DNA of 64,000 nucleotides from NCBI RefSeq assembly GCF_000425785.1, contig NZ_AUEC01000026.1:33631-97630 (forward strand). Reading direction: 5' to 3'. Under the pieces are notes generated by a model, which did no database searches, was not told where the DNA came from, and was given only the letters and a program-made list of their open reading frames with translations. Positions 17,560 to 26,131 of this stretch are shown here, in pieces. A program made the position numbers and the translations under genes. The DNA is from Pseudomonas taiwanensis DSM 21245 (GTDB lineage: Bacteria > Pseudomonadota > Gammaproteobacteria > Pseudomonadales > Pseudomonadaceae). The stretch's first letter is position 1, and each line of letters starts with the position of its first letter.

Positions 17560-18555
17560 ATGGACCCGCGCAGTGAAGTATTGCTCCGCCAGGCGGACCT
17601 GTTCCAGGGGCCGCTGCTGATCGCCGGTGCGCCCGCCGACGACTTGCTCGGCCAGTTGCCCAGTGCCCATGGCTGGACCTGGCATGCGGGCGACCAGTCC
17701 GTGCTCGACAGCCGCTTCCCGGGGCGCAGCCATTACACGGTGGAAGCGCCTGAGGTGGCATTCGAGGCGGCGGTGCTGTTCCTGCCCAAGTCCCGCGAGC
17801 TGGCCGCCTACTTGCTCAACGCCCTGGCTTCGCGCCTGAAAGGACGCGCGCTGTACCTGGTGGGCGAGAAGCGAGGCGGCATCGAAGGCGCGGCCAAACA
17901 GTTGCAGGCCTTCGGCAAGCCCCGCAAGCTCGACAGCGCCCGTCATTGCCAGCTGTGGCAAGTGACGGTGGAAAACGCCCCCGAGGCCAAACCGCTGGAA
18001 ACCCTTGCCGAGCGCTTCGAACTGGACCTGGAGGATGGCCCCCTGCACGTGGTCAGCCTGCCGGGTGTGTTCAGCCATGGCCGACTCGACCGTGGCACCG
18101 CCCTGTTACTCAAGCACTTGGACGACCTGCCTGTGGGCCATGTGCTGGACTTCGGCTGTGGCGCCGGTGTGCTGGGGGCCACGGTCAAGCGACGCTACCC
18201 GCAAAGCAGCGTGACCTTGCTCGACGTCGATGCCTTCGCAGTGGCCGCCAGTCGCCTGACCCTGGCCGCCAACGGCCTGGAAGGTGAAGTGATCAGCGGT
18301 GACGGGATCGACGCAGCGCCCCGCGACCTGAGCTTGATCCTGAGCAACCCACCGTTCCACACCGGCGTCCATACCAATTACCAGGCATCGGAAAACCTGT
18401 TGAAAAAATCAGGCGAACACCTGCGAAAAGGCGGCGAAATCCGCCTTGTGGCCAACAGTTTCCTGCGCTATCAGCCGCTGATCGAAGCGGCCTTGGGCCA
18501 GTGTCACACGCTCGCCGAGGCGGATGGGTTCCGGATCTACAAAGCGACCCGCTGA
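17560..18555 (+). CDS. rsmC: 16S rRNA m2G1207 methyltransferase
   Basis: A 331-residue SAM-dependent methyltransferase that modifies G1207 of 16S rRNA. It has the RsmC two-domain plan: a degenerate N-terminal methyltransferase-like domain, then the catalytic domain. The latter has the SAM-binding motif [13 protein letters not shown] at about 200 and the N2-guanine motif SNPPFHTG near 265. The start ATG follows a near-perfect AGGAGG (about 17547-17552). The Mn riboswitch leader of the next gene begins just after its stop codon. Confidence 0.95.
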   Translation: MDPRSEVLLRQADLFQGPLLIAGAPADDLLGQLPSAHGWTWHAGDQSVLDSRFPGRSHYTVEAPEVAFEAAVLFLPKSRELAAYLLNALASRLKGRALYLVGEKRGGIEGAAKQLQAFGKPRKLDSARHCQLWQVTVENAPEAKPLETLAERFELDLEDGPLHVVSLPGVFSHGRLDRGTALLLKHLDDLPVGHVLDFGCGAGVLGATVKRRYPQSSVTLLDVDAFAVAASRLTLAANGLEGEVISGDGIDAAPRDLSLILSNPPFHTGVHTNYQASENLLKKSGEHLRKGGEIRLVANSFLRYQPLIEAALGQCHTLAEADGFRIYKATR

Positions 18556-18604
18556 TAAAAACAGGGCTTGCCGAAACCGTTTCGACTAGGCAGAATCCGC
18601 ACCG

Positions 18605-18795
18605 TCCTAGGGGAGTAGTCTCCCGCGAGCGCCCTGCTCGCCCGGTACGCGTCAACACACTTGGCCCACAGGCCATGGCGCGTGCGACCCATGATCTGCG
18701 CAGACAGGTCCAGGGTTTGACAAGACCTATGACACGCACACCTTACCCGGGGCGGGGAGGTCGTACGTGTCATAGCCGTGTCGACCCGCCCCCGT
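18605..18795 (+). ncRNA. yybP-ykoY (manganese) riboswitch
   Basis: The leader of the GDT1-family gene carries the conserved aptamer blocks GGGGAGTAG (about 18610) and ACCTTACCCGG (18741). The second block is enclosed by a perfect 10-bp stem CTATGACACG/CGTGTCATAG (18727-18736, 18766-18775). yybP-ykoY RNAs sense Mn2+ and control Mn exporters. GGGGCGGG (18749-18756) can alternatively pair with CCCGCCCC (18785-18792) just before the ribosome site, giving a possible expression platform. The outer boundaries are approximate. Confidence 0.88.
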
Positions 18796-18805
18796 AGGAA
18801 ACCTG

Positions 18806-19390
18806 ATGCTGGAATCTTTGCTCGTACCCACCGCAATCGTTGCCCTGGCCGAAATCGGCGACAAGACGCAACTGCTCGCACTCATCCTCGCTGCACGCTT
18901 TCGCAAGCCCTGGCCAATCATCGCCGGCATCATTGCAGCCACGCTGGCCAACCATGCCGCTGCCGGCGCGGTAGGCGCCTGGGTCAGCGGGTTCTTCAGC
19001 GAGACGACGCTGCACTGGATTCTGGCCGCGAGCTTTGCCGCCACGGCGCTGTGGACCCTGGTACCGGACAAGATGGATGACGACGAGAATCCGGCCCGCC
19101 GTTTCGGGCCGTTCCTGACCACGCTGATCGCCTTCTTCCTCGCCGAAATCGGTGACAAGACACAGGTAGCCACCGTAATGCTGGCCGCTCAATATCCGCA
19201 CCTGATCATGGTCATCATCGGCACCACCCTGGGCATGCTGATTGCCAACGTGCCGGTGGTACTGGCGGGTAACTTCGCGGCGGAGAAACTGCCGTTGGCG
19301 CTGATTCGTCGCCTGGCAGCTGCTGCGTTCTTCGTGCTGGCGATCGTCGCCGTCTACTCGGCGATGAAGGCCAGTGGCTGGGTGGGGTAA
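18806..19390 (+). CDS. TMEM165/GDT1 (UPF0016) family Mn2+ exporter
   Basis: An inner-membrane cation exporter of 194 residues with about six transmembrane helices. The two family hallmark motifs are present, EIGDKTQLLAL (about 11) and EIGDKTQVATV (about 114), one in each inverted half. An acidic linker (VPDKMDDDEN) lies between the halves. Bacterial relatives such as MneA export manganese, and the yybP-ykoY riboswitch just upstream supports Mn-dependent control. The start MLESLLV sits behind TAGGAA. The gene ends at a strong hairpin shared with the convergent M48 protease gene. Confidence 0.93.
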   Translation: MLESLLVPTAIVALAEIGDKTQLLALILAARFRKPWPIIAGIIAATLANHAAAGAVGAWVSGFFSETTLHWILAASFAATALWTLVPDKMDDDENPARRFGPFLTTLIAFFLAEIGDKTQVATVMLAAQYPHLIMVIIGTTLGMLIANVPVVLAGNFAAEKLPLALIRRLAAAAFFVLAIVAVYSAMKASGWVG

Positions 19391-19398
19391 GGCAGTGC

Positions 19399-19423
19399 CC
19401 TGGGGCCGCGTTGCGGCCCCAGG
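19399..19423. terminator. Bidirectional hairpin terminator
   Basis: CCTGGGGCCGC/GCGGCCCCAGG, an 11-bp perfect stem with a 3-base loop. It lies between the convergent exporter and M48 protease genes. Confidence 0.7.
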
Positions 19424-19428
19424 CAACC

Positions 19429-20244
19429 TTACTTCTTGGCAGCTTCGTACAGCGGCATCACCTTCGGAATGGCCGCCTGCAACGAAGCGATCCGACTGCT
19501 GGACGCCGGGTGGGTGCTCATGAACTCGGGCGGTGCGCCTTCGGACGCCTTGCTCATCTTGTTCCACAGGGTGATCGCGGCATTCGGGTCGTAGCCGGCA
19601 CGTGCCGAAAGCTCCAGGCCAATCAGGTCGGCCTCGTTCTCGTTGGCACGGCTGTTGGGCAACGTCATGGCGTAGTTCACCACGGTGTCGGCCAAGGCCA
19701 TGCCGCTCTGGCCGAGGCCGAACAGCGCGCCAGCACCCTGGCGGGCCATCTCGACCCCATAGGCCTTGGACATCGCTTCGCGGCTGTGCTCGCGCAGGGC
19801 GTGGGCGATTTCGTGGCCGACGACCGCGGCAATCTCGGCGTCGGTGAGCTTGAGCTTATCGATCAGGCCGGTGTAGACGATGATCTTACCGCCTGGGCCG
19901 CAGTTGGCGTTGAGCTCATCGCTCTTGATGACATTGACTTCCCATTTCCACTGCGCGGCATCCGGGCGGAAGATCGGCGCCTGGGCAATCAGACGGTCTG
20001 CGATGGCGCGAACCCGCTTGGCATCGCTGCTGGACTTGTCCAGCACACCCTTGCTCGAAGCCTCACCCAACGTTTGCTGGTAAGACTGCGCGTACATCTG
20101 ATTGACCTCATCGGTCGAAAGCATACTGAACATGTACTGCTGGCGCTCGACACCGACGGCACCGCCGCTGGTGGTGTTCACCGCCTGGCAGCCAGCCAGC
20201 AGGATGCCAGCACTCAACAGGCTGACAACGAATGACTTACGCAT
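19429..20244 (-). CDS. M48 family metalloprotease lipoprotein (LoiP-like)
   Basis: A 271-residue zinc protease anchored in the envelope. Its signal peptide ends in the lipobox ILLAGC (Cys about 19). The zinc motif HEIAHALREH lies near 127-136, with the third zinc ligand Glu in SRANENEADLIGLELSARAG. This is the YggG/LoiP arrangement, a periplasmic protease for quality control of outer-membrane proteins. The ATG at 20244 follows AGGGAG. It is upstream of and convergent with the Mn exporter gene. The enzyme class is certain and the substrate unknown. Confidence 0.93.
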   Translation of the reverse strand: MRKSFVVSLLSAGILLAGCQAVNTTSGGAVGVERQQYMFSMLSTDEVNQMYAQSYQQTLGEASSKGVLDKSSSDAKRVRAIADRLIAQAPIFRPDAAQWKWEVNVIKSDELNANCGPGGKIIVYTGLIDKLKLTDAEIAAVVGHEIAHALREHSREAMSKAYGVEMARQGAGALFGLGQSGMALADTVVNYAMTLPNSRANENEADLIGLELSARAGYDPNAAITLWNKMSKASEGAPPEFMSTHPASSSRIASLQAAIPKVMPLYEAAKK

Positions 20245-20318
20245 GAAAACACTCCCTTTTTACATGCGGCGTATCCTAGGACGAGTCCCCTGCCCCTTGC
20301 CATAGCCGCAGGTAAGAT

Positions 20319-20939
20319 TTATGCCGGAGTCAGACACTCGGGCGCATCCAGCTTCGGGTCGTTGACGAAATTGGCCAACGCCCGCTCGCGCAGGGTAACG
20401 GTCGGCAAAGCCAGCAACTCGTGCAACCGCAGCACCGGCGTGTCCGGATCCAGCCACGCCGCCTGCGCTGCCTCGTCGAGAATCAGCGGTCGGCGCTGGT
20501 TCATCGCTGCCTGGGTCACCACCGCGCAACTGAGCCACACCTGGTCCTGCACTGGATACGCCTCCCAGATCGCGGCGAAGTACAGCGACGAACCTTCTGC
20601 CGGCGTCAGCCAATACGGGCGCTTGCGCACCGAACCGCGCCACTCGTAGAAACCATTGGCAGGCATCAGGCACCGGCGCTGACGAAAGGCCTCACGGAAC
20701 ATCGGCTGTTCGGCGAGGGTTTCGGCGCGGGCATGGGCAGGCGTGCGGGAAAGGTCGGTAAGCCAGGCTGGGGTCAGCCCCCAGCGTGCCTTGTCCAGTT
20801 GCTGCCGACCGTCGAGCTGTCGCTGGATCAGCACCGAGTGGCCGGGGGAGATATTCCATTGCGCCGGCTGGCCGGCAGGGAAGCCCGGCAGGCTGGCAAG
20901 CGCCTGGGGCCAGCGAAACAGGGCATAACGTCCACACAT
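20319..20939 (-). CDS. HMCES/YedK abasic-site shield protein (SRAP)
   Basis: A 206-residue SOS-response-associated peptidase domain protein. Cys2 in the MCGRYALF start becomes the N-terminal residue after Met removal and forms a thiazolidine crosslink with abasic sites in single-stranded DNA, protecting forks. Conserved blocks include NISPGHSVL, RWGLTPAW, ARAETLAE and RCLMPANGFYEW (catalytic Glu region), then LTPAEGSSLYFAAIWE. The length matches the family. A short gap separates it from the DUF2007 gene downstream of which it lies, so it could be cotranscribed, though no SOS box was recognised. Confidence 0.92.
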   Translation of the reverse strand: MCGRYALFRWPQALASLPGFPAGQPAQWNISPGHSVLIQRQLDGRQQLDKARWGLTPAWLTDLSRTPAHARAETLAEQPMFREAFRQRRCLMPANGFYEWRGSVRKRPYWLTPAEGSSLYFAAIWEAYPVQDQVWLSCAVVTQAAMNQRRPLILDEAAQAAWLDPDTPVLRLHELLALPTVTLRERALANFVNDPKLDAPECLTPA

Positions 20940-20954
20940 GGGCGAATTCTGAAC

Positions 20955-21215
20955 CTAGCAGATCAAGGTACCGGGAAAACTCTCCGGTTCGTCGCCGGCA
21001 AGCGGCTGGGCATCATTGTACGCTTCGATCAGATGCCGTGCGTAACCGGCCTGCTCATCCGGCACGGCAATGCCGAGCAGGCCGTATACCGGCAACTCGC
21101 CTACACCACCCACGAGGTCGCGCCCAATCAGGTGCACCTCGATGCCTTCGCTGGTCAGCATGCTCAACAGCATCTGCGCCTCCAGCAGGTTTTCCGGATC
21201 GTAGATTCTCTGCAT
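20955..21215 (-). CDS. DUF2007 domain small protein
   Basis: An 86-residue cytoplasmic protein with the DUF2007 (putative signal-transducing) pattern. It opens MQRIYDPENLLEAQMLLSML with the typical 'age and region of split' helix, then TSEGIEVHLIG and GIAVPDEQAGYARHLIEAY. Its ATG shares one base with the stop of the CPXCG gene (TGATG), so the two are translationally coupled. The function is unknown; the family is proposed to bind small ligands through a PII-like fold. Similar gene pairs are common in gamma-proteobacteria. Confidence 0.85.
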   Translation of the reverse strand: MQRIYDPENLLEAQMLLSMLTSEGIEVHLIGRDLVGGVGELPVYGLLGIAVPDEQAGYARHLIEAYNDAQPLAGDEPESFPGTLIC

Positions 21216-21400
21216 CAGGCATCATCCTCGCGTCTGACGTCGAGCATCCATTCGTCACCGTGCACCTGCAGAATGAACACGACAGGCTGGCAACACACCT
21301 GGCAATCCTCGGTGTAGACCTGATCGCCACCGGACAGGTCGACTGTGGTTTCCACCCGTTCACCACAATAAGGACAATCGTAGAAGTCGGTTTCCAGCAT
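21215..21400 (-). CDS. CPXCG-motif cysteine-rich protein
   Basis: A 61-residue zinc-ribbon-like protein with two CxxC pairs, FYDCPYCGERV and EDCQVCCQPV, which should bind one zinc ion. It matches the CPXCG family of unknown function. It is the first gene before DUF2007 and overlaps it by one base. It is divergent from the acyltransferase gene, about 125 bases away. Too short for further inference. Confidence 0.85.
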   Translation of the reverse strand: MLETDFYDCPYCGERVETTVDLSGGDQVYTEDCQVCCQPVVFILQVHGDEWMLDVRREDDA

Positions 21401-21525
21401 CGCGGCCTCCGCAGTGACTTATGCGTATAATTGCCGGTCTGTTTACAGGGCCTGTGAGTGTCCGAGCCGTTTTTCGGACCCCATCCCTACTTTATTACCC
21501 TAGCCGTTTCCAACAAGAGAGCATG

Positions 21526-22692
21526 ATGGGCGAATTCGATGCCATCCGACCGTACGACGACGCTGAGGTCCCTGCCGTTCTGGCACGCCTGCTCAGCGAC
21601 CCGGCATTCCTCGATATCCTCACCCACTTCCGCTTCCCGCGTGCAGCGGGCCCGCTCGGCTGGCTGCTCAAGCCGCTGATCGCCCGCCGCCTGCGCAAGG
21701 AGTTCGCGGGCGTCACGTGCGTCGCGACCTTGCAGGACAAGGTCGAGTACTACGTCGACCACACCATCGAACGCGCCACCGACGGCGTGACCTATTCCGG
21801 CGTAGAGCAACTCAAGTCCGGTACGGCCTACCTGTTCTTGGCCAACCACCGCGACATCGTCATGGACCCGGCCTTCGTCAACTACGCGGTGTACCATGCC
21901 GGCCTGCCGACCCCGCGCATCGCCATTGGCGACAACCTGCTGCAAAAGCCCTTCGTCAGCGACATGATGCGCCTGAACAAGAGCTTCATCGTGCACCGTT
22001 CGCTGACCGGTCGCCGCGAAAAGCTGGCCGCCTACCAACTGCTCTCGGCCTATATCAACCACTCGATTCGTAATGACTGCGTATCGATCTGGATCGCCCA
22101 GGCCGAAGGCCGCGCCAAGGACGGTGACGATCGCACCGATTCGGCGATCCTCAAGATGTTCCACATGAGCCGCAAGGACGAGCCGTTCGGCGCAGTGATC
22201 CAGGGCCTGAACCTGATTCCGGTCTCGATCAGCTACGAGTATGACCCGTGCGACCTGGCCAAGGCGCGCGAGCTGTACATCCGCGCCACCACCGGCACCT
22301 ACAAGAAGGCGCCTGGCGAAGATGACAACAGCATCGCCAAGGGCATCACTGGCTACAAAGGCCGGGTGCACATCAACTTCGCTCCGCCAGTGACCGAGTA
22401 TTACGAAGACACCAAGCAGTTGGCGCAGGAAATCGACCGGCAGATCCTCGGCGGCTACCGGTTGTTCCCGGTGCACTACCTGGCCTACGCGATGTGGGCA
22501 GAGAAGGATGAAGCGCTGCACGTGCCGAGCGCCGAGACCCTGTTCCCGGCAGACGAACTGGCCCGAGCCAAGGAAGAGTGGCAGCGCCGGCTGGAGGCAT
22601 GCCCTGAAGAGCAGCGACCGTACCTGATATTGCAGTATGCGACGCCAGTACGTAACCAGTATCAGGTCAAGCAGCAGGCGCCCGTGGCCTGA
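21526..22692 (+). CDS. 1-acyl-glycerol-3-phosphate-type acyltransferase
   Basis: A 388-residue membrane-associated acyltransferase of the PlsB/PlsC superfamily. The catalytic motif is NHRDIVMDP (H and D of HX4D). A block near SFIVHRSLTGRREK and the substrate motif SIWIAQAEGRAKDGDD follow. The gene length exceeds PlsC (about 250), so this is a distinct long subfamily, probably acting in phospholipid or ornithine-lipid remodelling. Two in-frame ATGs (21523 and 21526) follow AGAGAG; the second gives better spacing. It is convergent with a small membrane-protein gene across a shared hairpin. Confidence 0.85.
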   Translation: MGEFDAIRPYDDAEVPAVLARLLSDPAFLDILTHFRFPRAAGPLGWLLKPLIARRLRKEFAGVTCVATLQDKVEYYVDHTIERATDGVTYSGVEQLKSGTAYLFLANHRDIVMDPAFVNYAVYHAGLPTPRIAIGDNLLQKPFVSDMMRLNKSFIVHRSLTGRREKLAAYQLLSAYINHSIRNDCVSIWIAQAEGRAKDGDDRTDSAILKMFHMSRKDEPFGAVIQGLNLIPVSISYEYDPCDLAKARELYIRATTGTYKKAPGEDDNSIAKGITGYKGRVHINFAPPVTEYYEDTKQLAQEIDRQILGGYRLFPVHYLAYAMWAEKDEALHVPSAETLFPADELARAKEEWQRRLEACPEEQRPYLILQYATPVRNQYQVKQQAPVA

Positions 22693-22703
22693 TCGGCCGA
22701 ACC

Positions 22704-22727
22704 CCATCGCCGGCGTGCCGGCGATGG
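22704..22727. terminator. Bidirectional hairpin terminator (REP-like)
   Basis: CCATCGCCGGC/GCCGGCGATGG, an 11-bp perfect stem with a 2-base loop between convergent genes. The sequence resembles half of a CCGGC-type REP unit. Confidence 0.65.
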
Positions 22728-22728
22728 C

Positions 22729-22989
22729 TCAGATCCAGGTGCTGAACCAGGACAGCAGCAGTGCCATGGCCAGGCAGGAAAAGCCCAGGATGTAGTAGTA
22801 GCGCGGCACGCGCAGGTCGAAAGCCTCCACCACGCCTTCGTCCATCGCCAGGCTTTCGCGGGTTACGGCTTCGCGCCGCCGGGCGCTGTGCAGCAACAAT
22901 CCGCCCGGGCACGTCATCAACAGTGCCAGCAGATTGATCAGCTTGGTCGGGTGGGCAACCAGGAAGCCCCAGAGCACTTGCAACGACAT
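22729..22989 (-). CDS. Small inner-membrane protein
   Basis: An 86-residue protein of unknown function with two predicted transmembrane helices. The first is at about 15-34 (LINLLALLMTCPGGLLL) and the second at the C-terminus (YYYILGFSCLAMALLLSWF). A charged cytoplasmic loop (SARRREAVTRES) lies between them. The ATG at 22989 is preceded by GAGG; a GTG one codon upstream is also possible. No homologous function is recognised. It is convergent with the acyltransferase gene and stands alone. Confidence 0.75.
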   Translation of the reverse strand: MSLQVLWGFLVAHPTKLINLLALLMTCPGGLLLHSARRREAVTRESLAMDEGVVEAFDLRVPRYYYILGFSCLAMALLLSWFSTWI

Positions 22990-23110
22990 CACGCAACCTC
23001 GGTTAGAACGACAGCGAAGGCCGGCATTCTACCCAACTCCGCTTGCACCGCCCGGCCCAGGCGACAAAGTGTCATGCGATTTCATGTCGAGGCCGTTTGA
23101 AACGTGTCGA

Positions 23111-23138
23111 CCCCATCCCCGGCGAGCCGGCGATGGGG
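23111..23138. terminator. Hairpin after yajG-like gene
   Basis: A 13-bp stem with one mismatch, CCCCATCCCCGGC/GCCGGCGATGGGG. It lies just beyond the stop of the YajG-like gene and is related to the CCGGC REP core. Confidence 0.55.
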
Positions 23139-23154
23139 CCGATCGAGCCGAAGG

Positions 23155-23739
23155 TTACTCGCCCAGGACCTGGCCGATGGTCGGGTCCTTGAACAGGCGC
23201 GTGAGGGCATCGCTCAGCACGTCACCGACCAGCTTGGTGTTGGTTTCCTGATTCGGCGCCATGCCGAAACGCTGGTCCAGCGATGCACCGTAGCGGCCGC
23301 TGTAGCGACGGTTGGCATTGGACACGTCGGCACGGAAGGTGGCACCGATGGTAGCCTCGGTCACATACAGGTTGTCCTTGGGCGACTGGTATTTCAGCTC
23401 GGCCAGGGTCACGGTCAGTTGCGGTGCGTTGTAGGCGTTGGGGGTCGGGGTGAAGCCAAGCAGGCGCACGGCTGCTTCTGCCTGGGCTTGCAGCTTGGGC
23501 ACGATGTCGTTGCCACTGACGCTGATGGTGCTGGTTTCAGGGTACATGCCACCGCGAGTACCCAGCGATTGCGAAGCCCGCCCATCGACGACCTTGACCA
23601 CCACGGGCTGGCCATGACCGACCGGCGCGAGCTGGGCAGTGAGTTTGGGTTGCGGGCTGAGTTGTTGCGGGCTGTGGGCACAACCGACCAGGCTGAGGCT
23701 GGCCACGGCAATCAAACCGAACAACAGACGTTGCAACAT
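23155..23739 (-). CDS. YajG family lipoprotein
   Basis: A 194-residue lipoprotein. The signal peptide ends in the lipobox LSLVGC (Cys about 20), and the mature part opens AHSPQQLSPQPKLTAQ. The YajG core is visible, with VVVKVVDGRASQSLGTRGG and a C-terminal LSDALTRLFKDPTIGQVLGE. The family is of unknown function and probably located at the outer membrane. The ATG at 23739 gives an intact signal sequence. It is monocistronic, with a hairpin behind it and the long unexplained gap in front. Confidence 0.88.
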   Translation of the reverse strand: MLQRLLFGLIAVASLSLVGCAHSPQQLSPQPKLTAQLAPVGHGQPVVVKVVDGRASQSLGTRGGMYPETSTISVSGNDIVPKLQAQAEAAVRLLGFTPTPNAYNAPQLTVTLAELKYQSPKDNLYVTEATIGATFRADVSNANRRYSGRYGASLDQRFGMAPNQETNTKLVGDVLSDALTRLFKDPTIGQVLGE

Positions 23740-24503
23740 GCGCGTTTCTCCAGAAAATGCGGCAAAGGCCCCCAGTATACTCAGCCAGGCCCTGACCAGT
23801 CATCGGCCTGCCCCGTCGTAAAGCCACTCTGGCACCCGACCAAAGCCGGGATTTGCACCCGCGCAAGCCCCGATGGCACCCACGCACCGCATTTCCCAGA
23901 CAAACGCTGCAATAAAAACTACGAATTACGACCTTTCTGCCCGCGACATCGTTATAATCTCCCCCCGATTATAAGGACGTCTCCTGATCGGGCCCCGCAT
24001 TCGCCGATTGACCCCGGCACCTTCAACGCTTCGCCCACAGAGAGCCTTCCACTCAGGTCTTGCATCGGCTGTCGTGCCTGCTTTTCCGGCCCTTCGCACT
24101 GCATGAACCTGTGGGTTGCCATCGCGCAGTCCCCTTTTGAGGTTCACGTCTCCAAAAGAGCGTGAAAAAACGGTTTTTCACAACTTCACGAGAGTGTGGC
24201 GAGCAAATGAACAGTCTGGCATGTGTAAAAGCGGCAGATGTGTCCCGAACAGCCCTGAACAGGCGGCTAACGCGTTCATCCCGGATGGATGTCTGAGGTC
24301 GTTCCATAACGCACGCACGACACCTTGACCATTAGTCGAATTGCCGCACCTGTGGCAAGCGGCGTTCAATAGCCGAACCCGAAGACTGATTGGCGGTGTC
24401 CGCGGAAGTTGCAAGAACTGCGAAAAGTCGGACATGGCGATCCTGGCGACCCTGGGGTCCTATGCTGTCAATTAGGTAGCTGTAGATTGTGGAGACGCGT
24501 TAA
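23740..24503. other. Unexplained 764-base intergenic region before mqo
   Basis: No conserved gene was recognised. The region holds a symmetrical TTATAATC/GATTATAA pair (23952-23974) and a GTGAAAAA/TTTTTCAC hairpin (24162-24181). It also holds two tiny plus-strand ORFs: 24103-24165 (20 residues, MNLWVAIAQSPFEVHVSKRA) and 24207-24296 (29 residues, starting MNSLACVKAADVSR). The 3' end should carry the mqo promoter. An sRNA or a regulatory leader is possible, as is a decayed gene. Confidence 0.5.
23952..23974. promoter_or_regulatory. Symmetrical back-to-back -10 boxes / inverted repeat
   Basis: TTATAATC-TCCCCCC-GATTATAA is a perfect 8-base inverted repeat. It places a consensus TATAAT on both strands, 7 bases apart, so it could be a divergent promoter pair or an operator that masks one promoter. 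The -35 regions are weak (GACCTT about 17 bases upstream on the plus strand). Confidence 0.45.
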
Positions 24504-26009
24504 ATGGCGCAGAACGAATCGGTTGATGTGGTACTGGTAGGCGCGGGCATCATGAGTGCCACCTTGGCCGTACTGCTCAAGGAGCTTGACCCGACCCTGA
24601 AGCTTGAGGTCGTCGAGGCGATGGACTCCGGAGCCGCGGAAAGCTCCAACCCCTGGAACAACGCAGGTACCGGCCATGCCGGGCTGTGCGAGCTGAACTA
24701 CACGCCCCAGGCCGCCGATGGCAGCATCGACATCAAGAAGGCCGTGCACATCAACACCCAGTTCGAGGTTTCGCGCCAGTTCTGGGCCTACCTGAGCAAA
24801 AAAGGCAGCTTCGGCTCGCCGCGCGCCTTCATCAACCCGGTGCCGCACCTGAGCTACGTCGAAGGTGACAAGGGTATCTCCTTCCTCAAGAAGCGCTTCG
24901 AGCTGCTCAAGCAGCACCATGCCTTCGCCGAGATGGAGTACACCGAAGACAAGGAAGTGATGAAAGAGTGGATGCCGCTGATGATGCCGGGCCGTCCGGC
25001 CGACCAGCGCATCGCCGCCACTCGCGTGCTCAAGGGCACCGACGTCAACTTCGGCGCCCTGACCAACAAGCTGCTCAAGCTGCTGAGCACCAGCCAGGAC
25101 GCCCAGGTCAAGTACAGCAAGAAAGTCGTCGGCCTGCGCCGTAACGGCAGCGGCTGGACCGTCAGCATCAAGGACGTCAACAGCGGCGGCAGCCGTGAAG
25201 TGGACGCCCGTTTCGTCTTCCTCGGCGCCGGTGGCGCGGCCCTGCCGCTGCTGCAAATGTCCGGCATTCCGGAAAGCAAAGGTTTCGGCGGTTTCCCGGT
25301 GAGCGGCCAGTGGTTGCGCTGCGACAACCCGGAAATCGTCAAGCAACACCAGGCCAAGGTCTACAGCCAGGCCGCGGTTGGCGCGCCGCCCATGTCGGTA
25401 CCGCACCTGGATACCCGTGTGGTAGATGGCAAGAAATCGCTGCTGTTCGGGCCGTACGCCGGCTTCACCACCAAGTTCCTCAAGCACGGCTCGCTCATGG
25501 ACCTGCCGCTGTCTGTACGCATGGGCAACATCGGCCCGATGCTGGCGGTCGCGCGCGACAACATGGACCTGACCAAGTACCTGGTCAGCGAAGTGATGCA
25601 GTCGATGGAGCAACGCCTGGAATCCCTGCGTCGCTTCTACCCGCAGGCCAAAGCCGAGGACTGGCGCCTGGAAGTGGCCGGTCAGCGCGTGCAGATCATC
25701 AAGAAGGACCCGAAGAAAGGCGGCATCCTGCAGTTCGGTACCGAGCTGGTCTCGGCCCAGGACGGCAGCCTCGCAGCCTTGCTGGGTGCATCGCCAGGTG
25801 CTTCGGTGACCGTGTCGATCATGCTCGAACTGATCGAGCGCTGCTTCCCCGAGCAGGCCAAGGGCGCCTGGGCTGCCAAGCTCAAGGAGATCTTCCCGGC
25901 TCGCGAGAAGACCCTGGCCAACGATGCCGCGCTGTACCACAAGGTCAGTGCCGACAACGATGCGGCCCTGGATCTGGTCGAAAGCAGCCCGGCCAAGCAC
26001 TACGCCTGA
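24504..26009 (+). CDS. mqo: Malate:quinone oxidoreductase
   Basis: An FAD-dependent, membrane-peripheral enzyme that oxidises malate to oxaloacetate and passes electrons to quinone, the usual pseudomonad alternative to soluble malate dehydrogenase. The 501-residue protein has the FAD-binding [19 protein letters not shown] and [20 protein letters not shown]. It also has [20 protein letters not shown] and [15 protein letters not shown], all Mqo signatures. The start is behind TGGAGA. It is monocistronic and ends at a strong intrinsic terminator. The preceding 760-base gap is unusually long for this operon-dense region. Confidence 0.97.
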   Translation: MAQNESVDVVLVGAGIMSATLAVLLKELDPTLKLEVVEAMDSGAAESSNPWNNAGTGHAGLCELNYTPQAADGSIDIKKAVHINTQFEVSRQFWAYLSKKGSFGSPRAFINPVPHLSYVEGDKGISFLKKRFELLKQHHAFAEMEYTEDKEVMKEWMPLMMPGRPADQRIAATRVLKGTDVNFGALTNKLLKLLSTSQDAQVKYSKKVVGLRRNGSGWTVSIKDVNSGGSREVDARFVFLGAGGAALPLLQMSGIPESKGFGGFPVSGQWLRCDNPEIVKQHQAKVYSQAAVGAPPMSVPHLDTRVVDGKKSLLFGPYAGFTTKFLKHGSLMDLPLSVRMGNIGPMLAVARDNMDLTKYLVSEVMQSMEQRLESLRRFYPQAKAEDWRLEVAGQRVQIIKKDPKKGGILQFGTELVSAQDGSLAALLGASPGASVTVSIMLELIERCFPEQAKGAWAAKLKEIFPAREKTLANDAALYHKVSADNDAALDLVESSPAKHYA

Positions 26010-26022
26010 TCTGGCTGAAACG

Positions 26023-26049
26023 AAAAAACGCCCCTCGGGGCGTTTTTTT
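26023..26049 (+). terminator. mqo terminator
   Basis: AAAAAACGCCCC-TC-GGGGCGTTTTTT, a perfect 12-bp stem ending in a T7 run, 14 bases after the mqo stop. Confidence 0.93.
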
Positions 26050-26084
26050 GTGTCTGCTCGCTGTGCCGCCTATACCGCCCTGCC

Positions 26085-26118
26085 CCTGTAGGAGCCGGCT
26101 CGCCGGTGATAAGGCCGG
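26085..26118 (-). repeat. REP element (CCGGC type)
   Basis: CCTGTAGGAGCCGGCTCGCC followed by GGTGATAAGGCCGG is an inverse-orientation copy of the REP form seen at 33-66. It lies between the mqo terminator and the convergent PA4642-type gene. Confidence 0.75.
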
Positions 26119-26131
26119 TTCAGGCGGCCGA

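Noticed and set aside
24178..24435. An 85-residue minus-strand frame in the gap before mqo
   Set aside because: It shows no start signal, no conserved motif and a composition like noncoding sequence. The plus-strand alternatives are equally weak.
24468..26000. A 510-residue minus-strand frame antisense to mqo
   Set aside because: mqo on the plus strand has clear FAD motifs. The antisense frame has no recognisable domain and is a codon-bias artefact.
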